In this document: positions 24,616 through 31,429 of the stretch, in pieces
How the letters are laid out: every line of letters begins with the position of its first letter
How positions within the stretch are numbered: the stretch's first letter is position 1
Origin: a virus
IMG/VR virus record: IMGVR_UViG_3300031669_000002
Location: 1-64,000 of that record
DNA: 64,000 bases
Reading direction: 5' to 3' (one strand)
Position numbers and translations under genes: made by a program
Notes under the pieces: generated by a model
What the model was told of the DNA's origin: nothing
The model's input: the letters and a program-made list of their open reading frames with translations, nothing else
Databases searched by the model: none

Positions 24616-25076
24616 TTGATCACATCACTTCTATTAGCCCAGAGTTGATTATACATTTAAGTGGTGCTTACACTCCAACATCAACTACGGGCACTGTTCG
24701 ATGGAACACAAATTACAATCGACTTGAAACTGCTGGTTCTACTAATGACTGGTATCAGATTTCTGGAGGCGGGGCATCAATTTCATTAGCACCGTATGTT
24801 CAAGAAACTCTTGCTTGGGCTCAGAAAAAAATGTATGAAGACATGCAAAATACACAACTGTTAGAAAAATACCCCGAGTTGAAACACGCAAAAGAACAAT
24901 ACGAGAGTGTCTTTAATCTTATTAAGAGTGGAGACGACCAGCGCAAGAAACTTGAGTTAGAGATAGAAAACCTAAAGTATTCAAATAAAAACAAAGACGA
25001 GATAATCGAAAGACTCAACAAACGCAATGAGGAATTAACATCGAAGCTTGACACCTGGACAGTTATTTCGACATAA
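24612..25076 (+). CDS. Fibre-like N-terminus plus coiled coil; putative virion protein
   Basis: 154 residues. The start (TTGTVRWNTNYNRLETAG, then WYQIS) has the short beta motif often found in phage structural proteins. The second half (about residues 60-150) is a charged heptad coiled coil (RKKLELEIENLKYSNKNKDE). Likely a virion-associated protein; no specific assignment. Confidence 0.6.
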   Translation: MIDHITSISPELIIHLSGAYTPTSTTGTVRWNTNYNRLETAGSTNDWYQISGGGASISLAPYVQETLAWAQKKMYEDMQNTQLLEKYPELKHAKEQYESVFNLIKSGDDQRKKLELEIENLKYSNKNKDEIIERLNKRNEELTSKLDTWTVIST

Positions 25077-25080
25077 TACT

Positions 25081-25088
25081 GATAAATA
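25081..25088 (+). promoter_or_regulatory. Late promoter box (GATAAATA)
   Basis: GATAAATA sits 24 bases before the start at 25113, with AAAGGAG between. Confidence 0.6.
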
Positions 25089-25112
25089 ACACTAAGAAGC
25101 TAAAGGAGCAAC

Positions 25113-25586
25113 ATGTCATTAACCGCAAAACCGATTATTAAAAATAAGTTCTGGGTCGTAGAACACGACGGAGAACAAGTAGCAACCATTCTGACTTCCC
25201 CCGAAGGAGTCACGTTTGTTCATAATGAGAAAAGAGAAAAATTTGTGAGTATCAAACTATTGAAAGACAAGTATAACATAACCATCGCAAAAGAAAGAAC
25301 CACAAAACGCGCATCACAAGTATCGTATGATGTATATGGGTTCCCGTGTGATCACAAACCGCACAACTCATTACTAAATGTTGCAAAAAAGCTTCCCGTT
25401 TATACCAAAACACCTAAAAGTAAGAGTTTCTACTGTGCTGGTCATTACCTGGTTAAAGTTAGCAATATTTACTCACATACATATTGCCCAAAGCTAATCA
25501 CAATGAGTCGCTATGAATTTATCGGTCCGTTTTATACGAAAGCTGACTCAACCGCATTCGCAAAAGAGATAAAGGCAAGCAATTAA
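25113..25586 (+). CDS. Conserved-looking late protein, unknown
   Basis: 157 residues, basic, beta-rich (KPIIKNKFWVVEHDGEQVAT, TFVHNEKREKFVSI). It contains a few cysteines and histidines near 118 and 140 (FYCAGHYLV, HTYCPKL). It has a late promoter box and strong ribosome site, suggesting late expression and perhaps a virion component. No family recognised with confidence. Confidence 0.7.
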   Translation: MSLTAKPIIKNKFWVVEHDGEQVATILTSPEGVTFVHNEKREKFVSIKLLKDKYNITIAKERTTKRASQVSYDVYGFPCDHKPHNSLLNVAKKLPVYTKTPKSKSFYCAGHYLVKVSNIYSHTYCPKLITMSRYEFIGPFYTKADSTAFAKEIKASN

Positions 25587-25587
25587 T

Positions 25588-25725
25588 ATGATAGACTATT
25601 GGGCTATTTTTCGTTCACTGGTTGATTTAATGGCAGGATTTTTGATCGGCTACTATTTTTTGATTCCTTTATATCAATTTATTAAGAATAGTTACGGTAA
25701 GATGAGGAATAAAAATGGCAACTAA
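25588..25725 (+). CDS. Very small membrane protein
   Basis: 45 residues with one hydrophobic segment (about 12-33: VDLMAGFLIGYYFLIPLY) and a basic tail. It starts right after the preceding stop and overlaps the next gene by 11 bases. Function unknown. Confidence 0.55.
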   Translation: MIDYWAIFRSLVDLMAGFLIGYYFLIPLYQFIKNSYGKMRNKNGN

Positions 25726-25954
25726 ACAAAGTACATCGGCACAGAAAGAAAAACTCAGCTATCATGTTGCGGCATTCTCAGAGAAGGTTCGTGTTATGAA
25801 TCAGACTGGGGGTAAACGTCTTAGTCTTAGTTCAGAAGAAGCACAAAGTCTTCAAGCAGACATTTTCTCATTATTGGCTAAAATCGCAGAACTATCGTCA
25901 AACTCTACTACGCCAGAAGTTATTGAGGTTAAAATGGACGGCGGAAGGTTCTAA
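25715..25954 (+). CDS. Small helical protein, unknown
   Basis: 79 residues; two helices with a GGKRLSLSSEEAQSL turn, and an acidic C-terminal strand. Overlaps the membrane protein upstream. Function unknown. Confidence 0.65.
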   Translation: MATKQSTSAQKEKLSYHVAAFSEKVRVMNQTGGKRLSLSSEEAQSLQADIFSLLAKIAELSSNSTTPEVIEVKMDGGRF

Positions 25955-25984
25955 CAATTATAAGGTAGTTTAATTCTCTTCTTG

Positions 25985-25992
25985 CATAAATA
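25985..25992 (+). promoter_or_regulatory. Late promoter box (CATAAATA)
   Basis: CATAAATA 24 bases before the GTG start at 26017, with a GAGGAG ribosome site. Confidence 0.6.
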
Positions 25993-26016
25993 GTTATATG
26001 CGAGGAGAATTAAAAA

Positions 26017-26304
26017 GTGAGCAGACCAAAGCCCCAAATCATATTAGAAAACGTTAATAAGTCAACGTATGTTTCAGAACAAGTCTTAGCAGCAAGCGGG
26101 ATTTATGCTGTTTTCTACGATAACAAACCGATTAATCTAAAAACACAGAATATTTTAGTTAGTTACCCAGGACCTAAGTACAAGAAGAATTCATTCTCTA
26201 ACCGTGGTCATGCTATTAACTTATGTAAAAAGCTAAACCATACTTTTAAGACAGATAAATTTACCGTAATGTTACTAACTGTTGGCGAAGAGGTTTTTCC
26301 ATAG
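26017..26304 (+). CDS. Small basic protein, unknown (GTG start)
   Basis: 95 residues beginning SRPKPQIILENVNKSTYVSE, mixed alpha/beta, basic. The GTG follows GAGGAGAATTAAAAA. Its layout, a short strand, 'VLAASGIYAVFYD' and a basic C-half, is similar in style to the protein at 25113-25586, both being late. Function unknown. Confidence 0.68.
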   Translation: MSRPKPQIILENVNKSTYVSEQVLAASGIYAVFYDNKPINLKTQNILVSYPGPKYKKNSFSNRGHAINLCKKLNHTFKTDKFTVMLLTVGEEVFP

Positions 26305-26308
26305 TATC

Positions 26309-26677
26309 ATGCCTACGAAAAAGGAATTAACTACGTTATTCCTTAACCAGTCAGGACAAACCGACGTTACGAATTTTGTGCTTAAACATTACATGAAAGA
26401 ATGGTGGGTTGCTCCCTATAGTCCAATTGGGCTTAGGCTGAGCACTGCTGGAAATACTTTCCTCAAGAAAGTACTAAAGCTAACATCTTACACGTTTACT
26501 ATTCCTGAGGATACAACAAAAAGTTTGAAATTATTTTTACAAATGAACAAAAATCTTACCGCGCCCTATTATCTTTCGGGCCAAAACACCATTATTACCT
26601 ATGGCGAATCTGATGCAGTAATGCTTTCTCTATATTGTGGAGACATAGGTAGCTACATGAACAATTTTACCCGTTAA
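26309..26677 (+). CDS. Unknown basic protein
   Basis: 122 residues from ATG 26309 (an upstream TTG in frame overlaps the preceding gene and has no ribosome site). Aromatic and basic (EWWVAPYSPIGLRL). It is the last gene before a sigma70-like promoter. Function unknown. Confidence 0.6.
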   Translation: MPTKKELTTLFLNQSGQTDVTNFVLKHYMKEWWVAPYSPIGLRLSTAGNTFLKKVLKLTSYTFTIPEDTTKSLKLFLQMNKNLTAPYYLSGQNTIITYGESDAVMLSLYCGDIGSYMNNFTR

Positions 26678-26700
26678 AAATCAACAACTTAAAATAGTCC

Positions 26701-26729
26701 TTGACTTCGGTTGCCGATGGTAGTATAAT
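26701..26729 (+). promoter_or_regulatory. Early sigma70-like promoter
   Basis: TTGACT (26701-26706) and TATAAT (26724-26729), spacing 17. It drives the small-gene operon from 26745. Confidence 0.75.
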
Positions 26730-26744
26730 ACTACCATTACAATC

Positions 26745-26933
26745 ATGAAGTATAAACAGATGACTAAAAAAGAGGCAATAAAGCGCAAGCAATCATTGGC
26801 ACGTGAAATTCACAATATTCGCGAGGATTATGCTGGCGTAGAAAAAGAAGATATGCCACAAGACATACTTCAAGAAATTTCTACAATGATGACCGAAATG
26901 AAAGAGTTGCGCGAATTTCTCGGGAACGAATAA
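26745..26933 (+). CDS. Small helical protein
   Basis: 62 residues, charged coiled-coil-like helix (KRKQSLAREIHNIREDYAGV). First gene after the early promoter; overlaps the next by one base. Function unknown. Confidence 0.62.
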   Translation: MKYKQMTKKEAIKRKQSLAREIHNIREDYAGVEKEDMPQDILQEISTMMTEMKELREFLGNE

Positions 26934-27205
26934 TGCGGGCACGAACTAAAACATTATTTGAGAATAACAGTTTTCTTCTTATACAACATTCTCATCCAAA
27001 AAAAGATAGCAAGTATTTTACGATTAGAGCAAAACATTATTCAGTAAAAGATCGCGGGCACTTTAACTCAGATCATATGGAAGAATTGCGTGATCACTTT
27101 GACCCAGCAAAGAATCGAGGAAGTGAGCGTGGTTATACGTGGAAGTTTAAGAACCGCAAAGAGGCAGAGCAGTTGATTACAATAGCACTAATTAAGTGGT
27201 CATAA
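26933..27205 (+). CDS. Small basic protein, unknown
   Basis: 90 residues rich in H, K and R (FLLIQHSHPKKDSKYFTIRA, RGYTWKFKNRKEAEQ). Possible nucleic-acid binding by charge alone. Overlaps its upstream neighbour by one base. Confidence 0.62.
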   Translation: MRARTKTLFENNSFLLIQHSHPKKDSKYFTIRAKHYSVKDRGHFNSDHMEELRDHFDPAKNRGSERGYTWKFKNRKEAEQLITIALIKWS

Positions 27206-27209
27206 TAAA

Positions 27210-27407
27210 ATGAAACATGAACGACTTGTATCATGGGCAGAGGGCTTGACAGAAGATCAGCTAAGACAGGTAGTGGTAAATCTTACTGAGTATTTGATTG
27301 ACACAGATGATATTCATTTCTACGAAGACAATCTTGCTCCGTATTGGGAATCATGCGGCGAGCCAATTGTGTTCGGTCAAAAAGTATGGGGAGAGGACGA
27401 AGAATGA
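27210..27407 (+). CDS. Small acidic protein, unknown
   Basis: 65 residues, acidic, helical start (SWAEGLTEDQLRQVVVNL). 4-base ATGA overlap with the next gene. Confidence 0.62.
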   Translation: MKHERLVSWAEGLTEDQLRQVVVNLTEYLIDTDDIHFYEDNLAPYWESCGEPIVFGQKVWGEDEE

Positions 27408-27610
27408 CAACAGTTTACGCAGTAGTTTATAGTATCGGCGGATATGCTCGAGAAGATGCATCCGTTCCCAGAGTTGGTGGAGTATATTCTCATGAAGAAG
27501 ATGCTCGCATACATTCAAAGGTTGTTCACGGCGATGTAGTTCCAGTTGAGATAGATGTAATGCCGGCAGGAATTCTTGAAAGTGCTAAACAGCTGGGGAT
27601 GGTCAAGTGA
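27404..27610 (+). CDS. Small protein, unknown
   Basis: 68 residues from ATG 27404, chosen for its ATGA overlap with the previous gene and GAAGAATG context. The sequence (TTVYAVVYSIGGYAREDASV, HEEDARIHSKVV) suggests a compact alpha/beta fold. Function unknown. Confidence 0.62.
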   Translation: MTTVYAVVYSIGGYAREDASVPRVGGVYSHEEDARIHSKVVHGDVVPVEIDVMPAGILESAKQLGMVK

Positions 27611-27951
27611 GCGAATCAACAAATTTATTCGTAGTCATGTGGTGCAATGAAGGACTCGAATGCGTTATTCCTGCAACAAATCCAGACCACGAAGAAATAA
27701 TGGCAATACTAAAAGGCGTAAATCCAGATACATCAGTTGCTCGAACTGTTGGCATGATGATGATGAGAGCAAGATTTAACTCGCACCGCTGTTATGAAAT
27801 TTACGGAGTTGCCGCAGTTGATAGTATCACAAAAGAAGACATTGAGGAAATGTTTGAGAATGCTCCTCAAGAAGCAGCAGAAACGATACGTAGATTAGGA
27901 AATCAAATTTACAGCGATCGTGCAACACCAAGTAGAATCAAAATCACGTAG
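27607..27951 (+). CDS. Small protein, unknown (GTG start)
   Basis: 114 residues beginning at a GTG that overlaps the preceding stop by 4 bases. Strand-rich start (NLFVVMWCNEGLECVIPA), later acidic helix. Function unknown. Confidence 0.63.
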   Translation: MSESTNLFVVMWCNEGLECVIPATNPDHEEIMAILKGVNPDTSVARTVGMMMMRARFNSHRCYEIYGVAAVDSITKEDIEEMFENAPQEAAETIRRLGNQIYSDRATPSRIKIT

Positions 27952-27988
27952 TTTTTATTAACCAAAGGTAAAAGAAAGAGGTAACAGA

Positions 27989-28495
27989 ATGAAAAAGATT
28001 ATTGTTGTTGGTGCAAGTTTGGGTCTTATGTTTGCAACTGCGGTTTTTGCGGCAGATGTGCCGACACTTACTGTTTTTGGCGGACGTGCAGTTTCAAATT
28101 CAGTGTCGGATCTAAAGTCAAATGCGTGGGGAGTTGAACAAGAAACGCCCACAAAGCTTGGTATGTGGGACTTTGGATATGTCAATGAAGGGCATCAGAA
28201 CGGAGACAAGCGCGACGGCATTTATGCAATGAAAGCGTTTGACTACCAGTTTGCACCCAAAGTGCAGACTTCGTTTGCAGTTGGTCCATATTTCACTGCA
28301 ACAACGATTACTGCGGCAGATGGCAATCACTACCAAGACCATTATCGCTGGGCAGCTCTTGCGAGTGCGCGTGTGAAATACAACGTGACAGAACATTGGT
28401 CAGTGACAGGAAACTGGAGCCACGTTCTTTATCGTGCTGGCAACAAAGATGCAGATCTTTTTCTGATCGGCGTGGGATATAGTCCAAGCAACTAA
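27989..28495 (+). CDS. Exported outer-membrane-barrel-like protein (PagL-like)
   Basis: 168 residues. A clear signal peptide is present (KKIIVVGASLGLMFATAVFA, cleavage after AFA-A-like end near residue 21-22). The mature part alternates polar and aromatic residues in strands of about 8-10 (FDYQFAPKVQTSFAVGPYFT, ending LIGVGYSPSN), like an 8-stranded barrel. The last strands resemble lipid A deacylase PagL, but the HxS catalytic pattern is not evident (NWSHVLYRAGN is the closest). It would sit in the host outer membrane; receptor or LPS masking is an inference. Ribosome site AAGAGG. Confidence 0.65.
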   Translation: MKKIIVVGASLGLMFATAVFAADVPTLTVFGGRAVSNSVSDLKSNAWGVEQETPTKLGMWDFGYVNEGHQNGDKRDGIYAMKAFDYQFAPKVQTSFAVGPYFTATTITAADGNHYQDHYRWAALASARVKYNVTEHWSVTGNWSHVLYRAGNKDADLFLIGVGYSPSN

Positions 28496-28496
28496 C

Positions 28497-28682
28497 ATGT
28501 GGATTGTTTTTAACAAACACAGCCTTGAAGTAATACAAGACTTTACTTACAAGTCTGACGCAGATCGATATATAAAGTGGGCAGTTGATGCTAAAATCTT
28601 TGTTAAAGAAAATATAGATTTAGAGGAAGCATCGTGCAAAAAGTCGTGGAAAATGTGGAAAGTATTGCAGAAACAACAATGA
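28497..28682 (+). CDS. Small protein, paralogue of the next gene
   Basis: 61 residues: WIVFNKHSLEVIQDFTYKSD, then DADRYIKWA and ...KSWKMWKVLQ. The same W-V/I-x-x-N-K, D-A-x-K and W-K-x-W-x-x-L pattern is repeated in the next gene, so the pair arose by duplication. Ends with an ATGA overlap. Confidence 0.65.
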   Translation: MWIVFNKHSLEVIQDFTYKSDADRYIKWAVDAKIFVKENIDLEEASCKKSWKMWKVLQKQQ

Positions 28683-28909
28683 CTATCGCGAATAATACAA
28701 AGCTCTCTAAGTCGTGGGTTATATACAATAAGCAGACAATGTATATTTGCGGTAGGTTTTTTCTTAAGCAAGATGCCGAGAAGAAACTTCGTAAAATATT
28801 TCGCGCTAATCCATGGAACAAACGAATTCTTGCTCTTAGCAAGATAGACGCCATGACTGAGCCCGAGTGGAAAACATGGACACTATTACTAAAAGGAACA
28901 AATGAGTAG
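28679..28909 (+). CDS. Small protein, tandem paralogue
   Basis: 76 residues from the ATG at 28679 (ATGA overlap); a GTG further upstream is possible but lies inside the previous gene. WVIYNKQTMYICGRFFLKQD and EWKTWTLLLKG mirror the preceding gene. Function unknown. Confidence 0.63.
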   Translation: MTIANNTKLSKSWVIYNKQTMYICGRFFLKQDAEKKLRKIFRANPWNKRILALSKIDAMTEPEWKTWTLLLKGTNE

Positions 28910-29621
28910 AAAATATTGGTTTACGAGTGATCAGCATTATTCGCACAAAAATGTTATTAAGTTTTGCAAACGCCCGTTCATGCAGTTTCTCGACGAGCGT
29001 AGCAGAAAAATTGTCGACGAGTGTTGGGCAAGGGAGGTCACATCAATTGCCGCGATGGCGCTTGAACTAAAGCTTCCTGAGCCCGTAGTTGAATCGATGA
29101 AGCACACCGCAATCGACTTGATGAAAGAGAAAATGAATGAGGAGATGATTGCTCGCTACAATGCAGTCGTCGACCCAAATGACGTAGTGTATTTTCTCGG
29201 CGATGTTGCATTTGAGAAAGACCGCACAAAGCTGGAGAATATCTTACGTCGGCTTAATGGCGAAAAACATATCATCTGGGGAAACCACGATAATATTTTG
29301 AAGTCAATAAAGTGGCGCGATTATTTCAAGACCGCATCTGACTTGCGAATGATTACTGTTCCGGCAGAATCAAATAACGGCCGAGCACAAGATATCGTGT
29401 TGTGTCACTACGCTCTTCTTACTTGGGAGAAAAGTCACTACGGAACATGGATGTTGCATGGCCACAGCCATAACACATTGCCAGATGACCCGCACTCAAG
29501 AAGGATTGATGTAGGAGTTGATGGGTGGGATCTTGCTCCAGTGTCAATGGAACAACTAAATGAAAGGATGAAGAAAAAACTCTGGACCCCGATTGATCAC
29601 CATAAAGGCAGAGCAACTTAA
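28902..29621 (+). CDS. Calcineurin-like metallophosphoesterase
   Basis: 239 residues. Metal-binding motifs in family order: TSDQHYSHKNVI (D, H), YFLGDVAF (GDxxx), WGNHDN (GNHD), LCHYALLTW (H) and HGHSHN (GHxH). It is a small phosphoesterase with a helical insertion (about residues 45-95) between the first and second motifs. Substrate unknown; phage members act on nucleotides, RNA ends or phosphoproteins. It is the last gene before the RNA element cluster. Overlaps the preceding gene by 8 bases. Confidence 0.88.
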   Translation: MSRKYWFTSDQHYSHKNVIKFCKRPFMQFLDERSRKIVDECWAREVTSIAAMALELKLPEPVVESMKHTAIDLMKEKMNEEMIARYNAVVDPNDVVYFLGDVAFEKDRTKLENILRRLNGEKHIIWGNHDNILKSIKWRDYFKTASDLRMITVPAESNNGRAQDIVLCHYALLTWEKSHYGTWMLHGHSHNTLPDDPHSRRIDVGVDGWDLAPVSMEQLNERMKKKLWTPIDHHKGRAT

Positions 29622-29630
29622 CCGAATTGC

Positions 29631-29659
29631 TTGACTTTTAGTAGAGACGAGCGTATTAT
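29631..29659 (+). promoter_or_regulatory. Early sigma70-like promoter for structured RNA copy 1
   Basis: TTGACT (29631-29636) and TATTAT (29654-29659), spacing 17. Transcription would begin around 29665-29667, directly at the 5' strand of the closing stem of RNA copy 1 (29668). Confidence 0.7.
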
Positions 29660-29667
29660 TAACACTT

Positions 29668-29877
29668 AGGATAGGTACAGCAACTTAAATTGATCGATGT
29701 CGCAGACGGCGGGGTAATTCCGTGCAGTATGCTTAAGGAGCGGCTATTCCAAGTTAGAAAAACTTGGCGGGGCAGAATCGTAAAATCTGATAGTGCGTAG
29801 GCGACAACCACGCTATGGCAGCGAGCGTGGTGAAAGCTGCAAGAATCAAAAATTAAAACACAGGCTCAAACTATCCT
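29668..29877 (+). ncRNA. Structured RNA element, copy 1
   Basis: The ends pair: AGGATAG (29668-29674) with CTATCCT (29871-29877). Next to the stem is GGTACAGCAA. Inside, a 7-bp stem CCAAGTT/AACTTGG precedes CGGGG, and an 8-bp stem ACCACGCT/AGCGTGGT lies further on. Shared blocks with copies 2 and 3 are GGTWCAGCAA, AAG...GGCTA and AAACTYGG..GGGG. It may be a free small RNA or the 5' leader of the 29901 gene. I cannot assign it to a known riboswitch. Confidence 0.75.
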
Positions 29878-29900
29878 GTTAAATTCACAGAAAGAATACG

Positions 29901-30179
29901 ATGAAAAGATTTTTCACAATTATCTTTAAGATGCTCATACTTGGTCCGCTAAGGTTGGTTGCGTTATTCATAATGATATTGCCAATTTTATTGCTTACTT
30001 TGGCAGGTGAAGAACAACACCGTGCTAAACAGTCGGCGGCAAAGAAAGGCCAATCTGCATGGAATAAAAATATCCCAAGAACAAATGAATCAAGAGAAAA
30101 ACAATCGATCACAAATAAGGGGAAACCGTGGTCACCTGCAAGAAGAAATGCTCAACTTGCGCGACAAAATAAAATTTAA
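29901..30179 (+). CDS. Membrane helix fused to NUMOD3-like fragment
   Basis: 92 residues. Residues 1-35 form a strongly hydrophobic segment (IIFKMLILGPLRLVALFIMI). The rest is a NUMOD3-type sequence seen in homing endonucleases (KKGQSAWNKNIPRTNE..., NKGKPWSPARRNAQ). There is no nuclease domain, so this looks like a remnant endonuclease tail joined to a small membrane protein, or a coding frame left after invasion. It follows RNA copy 1 by 23 bases. Confidence 0.55.
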   Translation: MKRFFTIIFKMLILGPLRLVALFIMILPILLLTLAGEEQHRAKQSAAKKGQSAWNKNIPRTNESREKQSITNKGKPWSPARRNAQLARQNKI

Positions 30180-30189
30180 GGAGAGTAAA

Positions 30190-30549
30190 ATGCAAAATGT
30201 TAAAGTTAGAAAATCAGATCTGATGACAGTGGTTGAATCAAATCGCGAGAAACACATTACAGAATTCAATTCAGCTAAAAAGATTTTCATAGAAGATGCA
30301 ATTGAAAAGCTTCAAGATATGCTGACAACAGCACAAAAGAATGGTCGAATCATCCAGAATCTCGGACTAACAGAACCAATATCGTATGTTCAGGAATATG
30401 ACACGGCAATCAAAATGCTTCAAATGAGCACCGAAGATGTTATTGAGTTGACACAGCAAGAATTTCAGCAGTACGTTGAAGACCAATGGTCATGGAAGCG
30501 CAATTTCGTTGCCAGCACTTCGATCTACAATAACAAACTGGGAATGTAA
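30190..30549 (+). CDS. Helical protein, unknown
   Basis: 119 residues from ATG 30190 after TAAGGAGAGTAAA; the longer in-frame version overlaps the previous gene. Long amphipathic helices (EFNSAKKIFIEDAIEKLQDM) and an acidic, aromatic end (QQYVEDQWSWKRNF). Function unknown. Confidence 0.65.
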   Translation: MQNVKVRKSDLMTVVESNREKHITEFNSAKKIFIEDAIEKLQDMLTTAQKNGRIIQNLGLTEPISYVQEYDTAIKMLQMSTEDVIELTQQEFQQYVEDQWSWKRNFVASTSIYNNKLGM

Positions 30550-30551
30550 TT

Positions 30552-30761
30552 TTGCGTAACGATCTACAATTAAGAAATCGTAAAGGTAGAAATGCTGGCG
30601 GAAGCTACAAACATCTCTATACGATGGCTTGTCTACAGCACAAGAAAGAACATTTCATGTCGCATCGAGAAATGAGACGATATTGGAATGAACCTCATGC
30701 CAGGATTTATGGGCCGCTTAGTCTAATGAGTAGATGGTTATACACAAATCGGTTAAAATAG
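30552..30761 (+). CDS. Small basic protein, unknown (TTG start)
   Basis: 69 residues, rich in R, H and aromatic residues (KGRNAGGSYKHLYTMACLQH, MRRYWNEPHARIYG). TTG start immediately after the preceding stop. Charge suggests nucleic-acid contact; unknown. Confidence 0.5.
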   Translation: MRNDLQLRNRKGRNAGGSYKHLYTMACLQHKKEHFMSHREMRRYWNEPHARIYGPLSLMSRWLYTNRLK

Positions 30762-30764
30762 TTC

Positions 30765-30793
30765 TTGCATAATTCGAATAAAGAATGTACTAT
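30765..30793 (+). promoter_or_regulatory. Sigma70-like promoter before structured RNA copy 2
   Basis: TTGCAT (30765-30770) and TACTAT (30788-30793), spacing 17. It would drive the 30800-31300 transcript with RNA copies 2 and 3 unless separate promoters exist. Confidence 0.5.
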
Positions 30794-30955
30794 AGTAATT
30801 CATGTTAAGTATGTTTTCGAGAGAAGAGATGATTTAACAAACTGTCACAAAGCTGGATGACTCATACTAATAAATCAGAGCGCGTGAGAGACGAAAAAAT
30901 ATGATTAATAGAATGTAAATAATAGAAATTTAATAGAGTAATATTATAAAGGATT
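30794..30955 (+). other. AT-rich non-coding stretch
   Basis: No gene longer than 14 codons. AGTATG can pair with CATACT across about 50 bases (around 30808 and 30866), suggesting further RNA structure. Otherwise I see nothing definable before RNA copy 2. Confidence 0.4.
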
Positions 30956-31102
30956 GGGATAGGTACAGCAAAAATTATACATGCGACGAAGTGGCGAAAC
31001 ATATTGCGTGGAGGTGCTTGCACCGTTGAAGCGTGGTATGAAGTAGGCTATTTCAAACTCGGGGGAGGTATCGAGGATAAACAATGCGATCACAACTATC
31101 CC
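30956..31102 (+). ncRNA. Structured RNA element, copy 2
   Basis: Closing stem GGGATAG (30956-30962) with CTATCCC (31096-31102), then GGTACAGCAA. Inner hairpins GGTGC/GCACC and CTCG/CGAG. Compared with copies 1 and 3 the stem bases differ but still pair, which is compensatory change. Block AAGTA-GGCTA and AAACTCGGGGGAGG align with the other copies. It precedes a small gene at 31114. Confidence 0.75.
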
Positions 31103-31113
31103 GTTGAAACAAA

Positions 31114-31293
31114 ATGCACAAAAAACAAAAAAGATCATCATACGCAGAATTTATCAGAGCATCTGATGATTTCAAAAGAACAATCAAAAAAGAAAGCAAG
31201 CACATTTTAGATCAGATGACCGTCTTGGGAGACGAACTGAAAAAAATGAGTGAGCACCTCGAACACGAAAAACACGATTCAAAAAAAGAATAA
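31114..31293 (+). CDS. Very small helical protein between RNA copies 2 and 3
   Basis: 59 residues, K/E/H-rich coiled helix (KRTIKKESKHILDQMTVLGD). Starts 12 bases after RNA copy 2 ends and stops 6 bases before copy 3 begins. No good ribosome site. Function unknown. Confidence 0.5.
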   Translation: MHKKQKRSSYAEFIRASDDFKRTIKKESKHILDQMTVLGDELKKMSEHLEHEKHDSKKE

Positions 31294-31298
31294 GATTT

Positions 31299-31409
31299 AG
31301 AATAGGTTCAGCAAACAATTGAGCGCGAAAGCGCAACTGGTGCCGAAACCTTAAGTGGCTAGGCAAACTTGGACGGGGTAACAAGCAAAAACAATCCCAC
31401 AACTATTCT
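31299..31409 (+). ncRNA. Structured RNA element, copy 3 (leader of TROVE-like gene)
   Basis: Closing stem AGAATAG (31299-31305) with CTATTCT (31403-31409), then GGTTCAGCAA. A GCGC-GAAA-GCGC hairpin, AAGT/ACTT stem and a GGGGT/ATCCC stem lie inside. It is the shortest copy (111 nt) and ends 20 bases before the ATG of the Ro60-like gene, so it could be its cis-regulator or its bound RNA. Confidence 0.75.
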
Positions 31410-31429
31410 GCTAACTAAAGGAAAAATTA

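Noticed and set aside
29668-29877. Group I intron or tRNA-like element
   Set aside because: There is no recognisable P3-P7 core, no intron-like interrupted gene, and no acceptor/T-loop sequence.
29668-31409. preQ1 or cobalamin riboswitch
   Set aside because: The short preQ1 pattern and the cobalamin box are not found in any copy.
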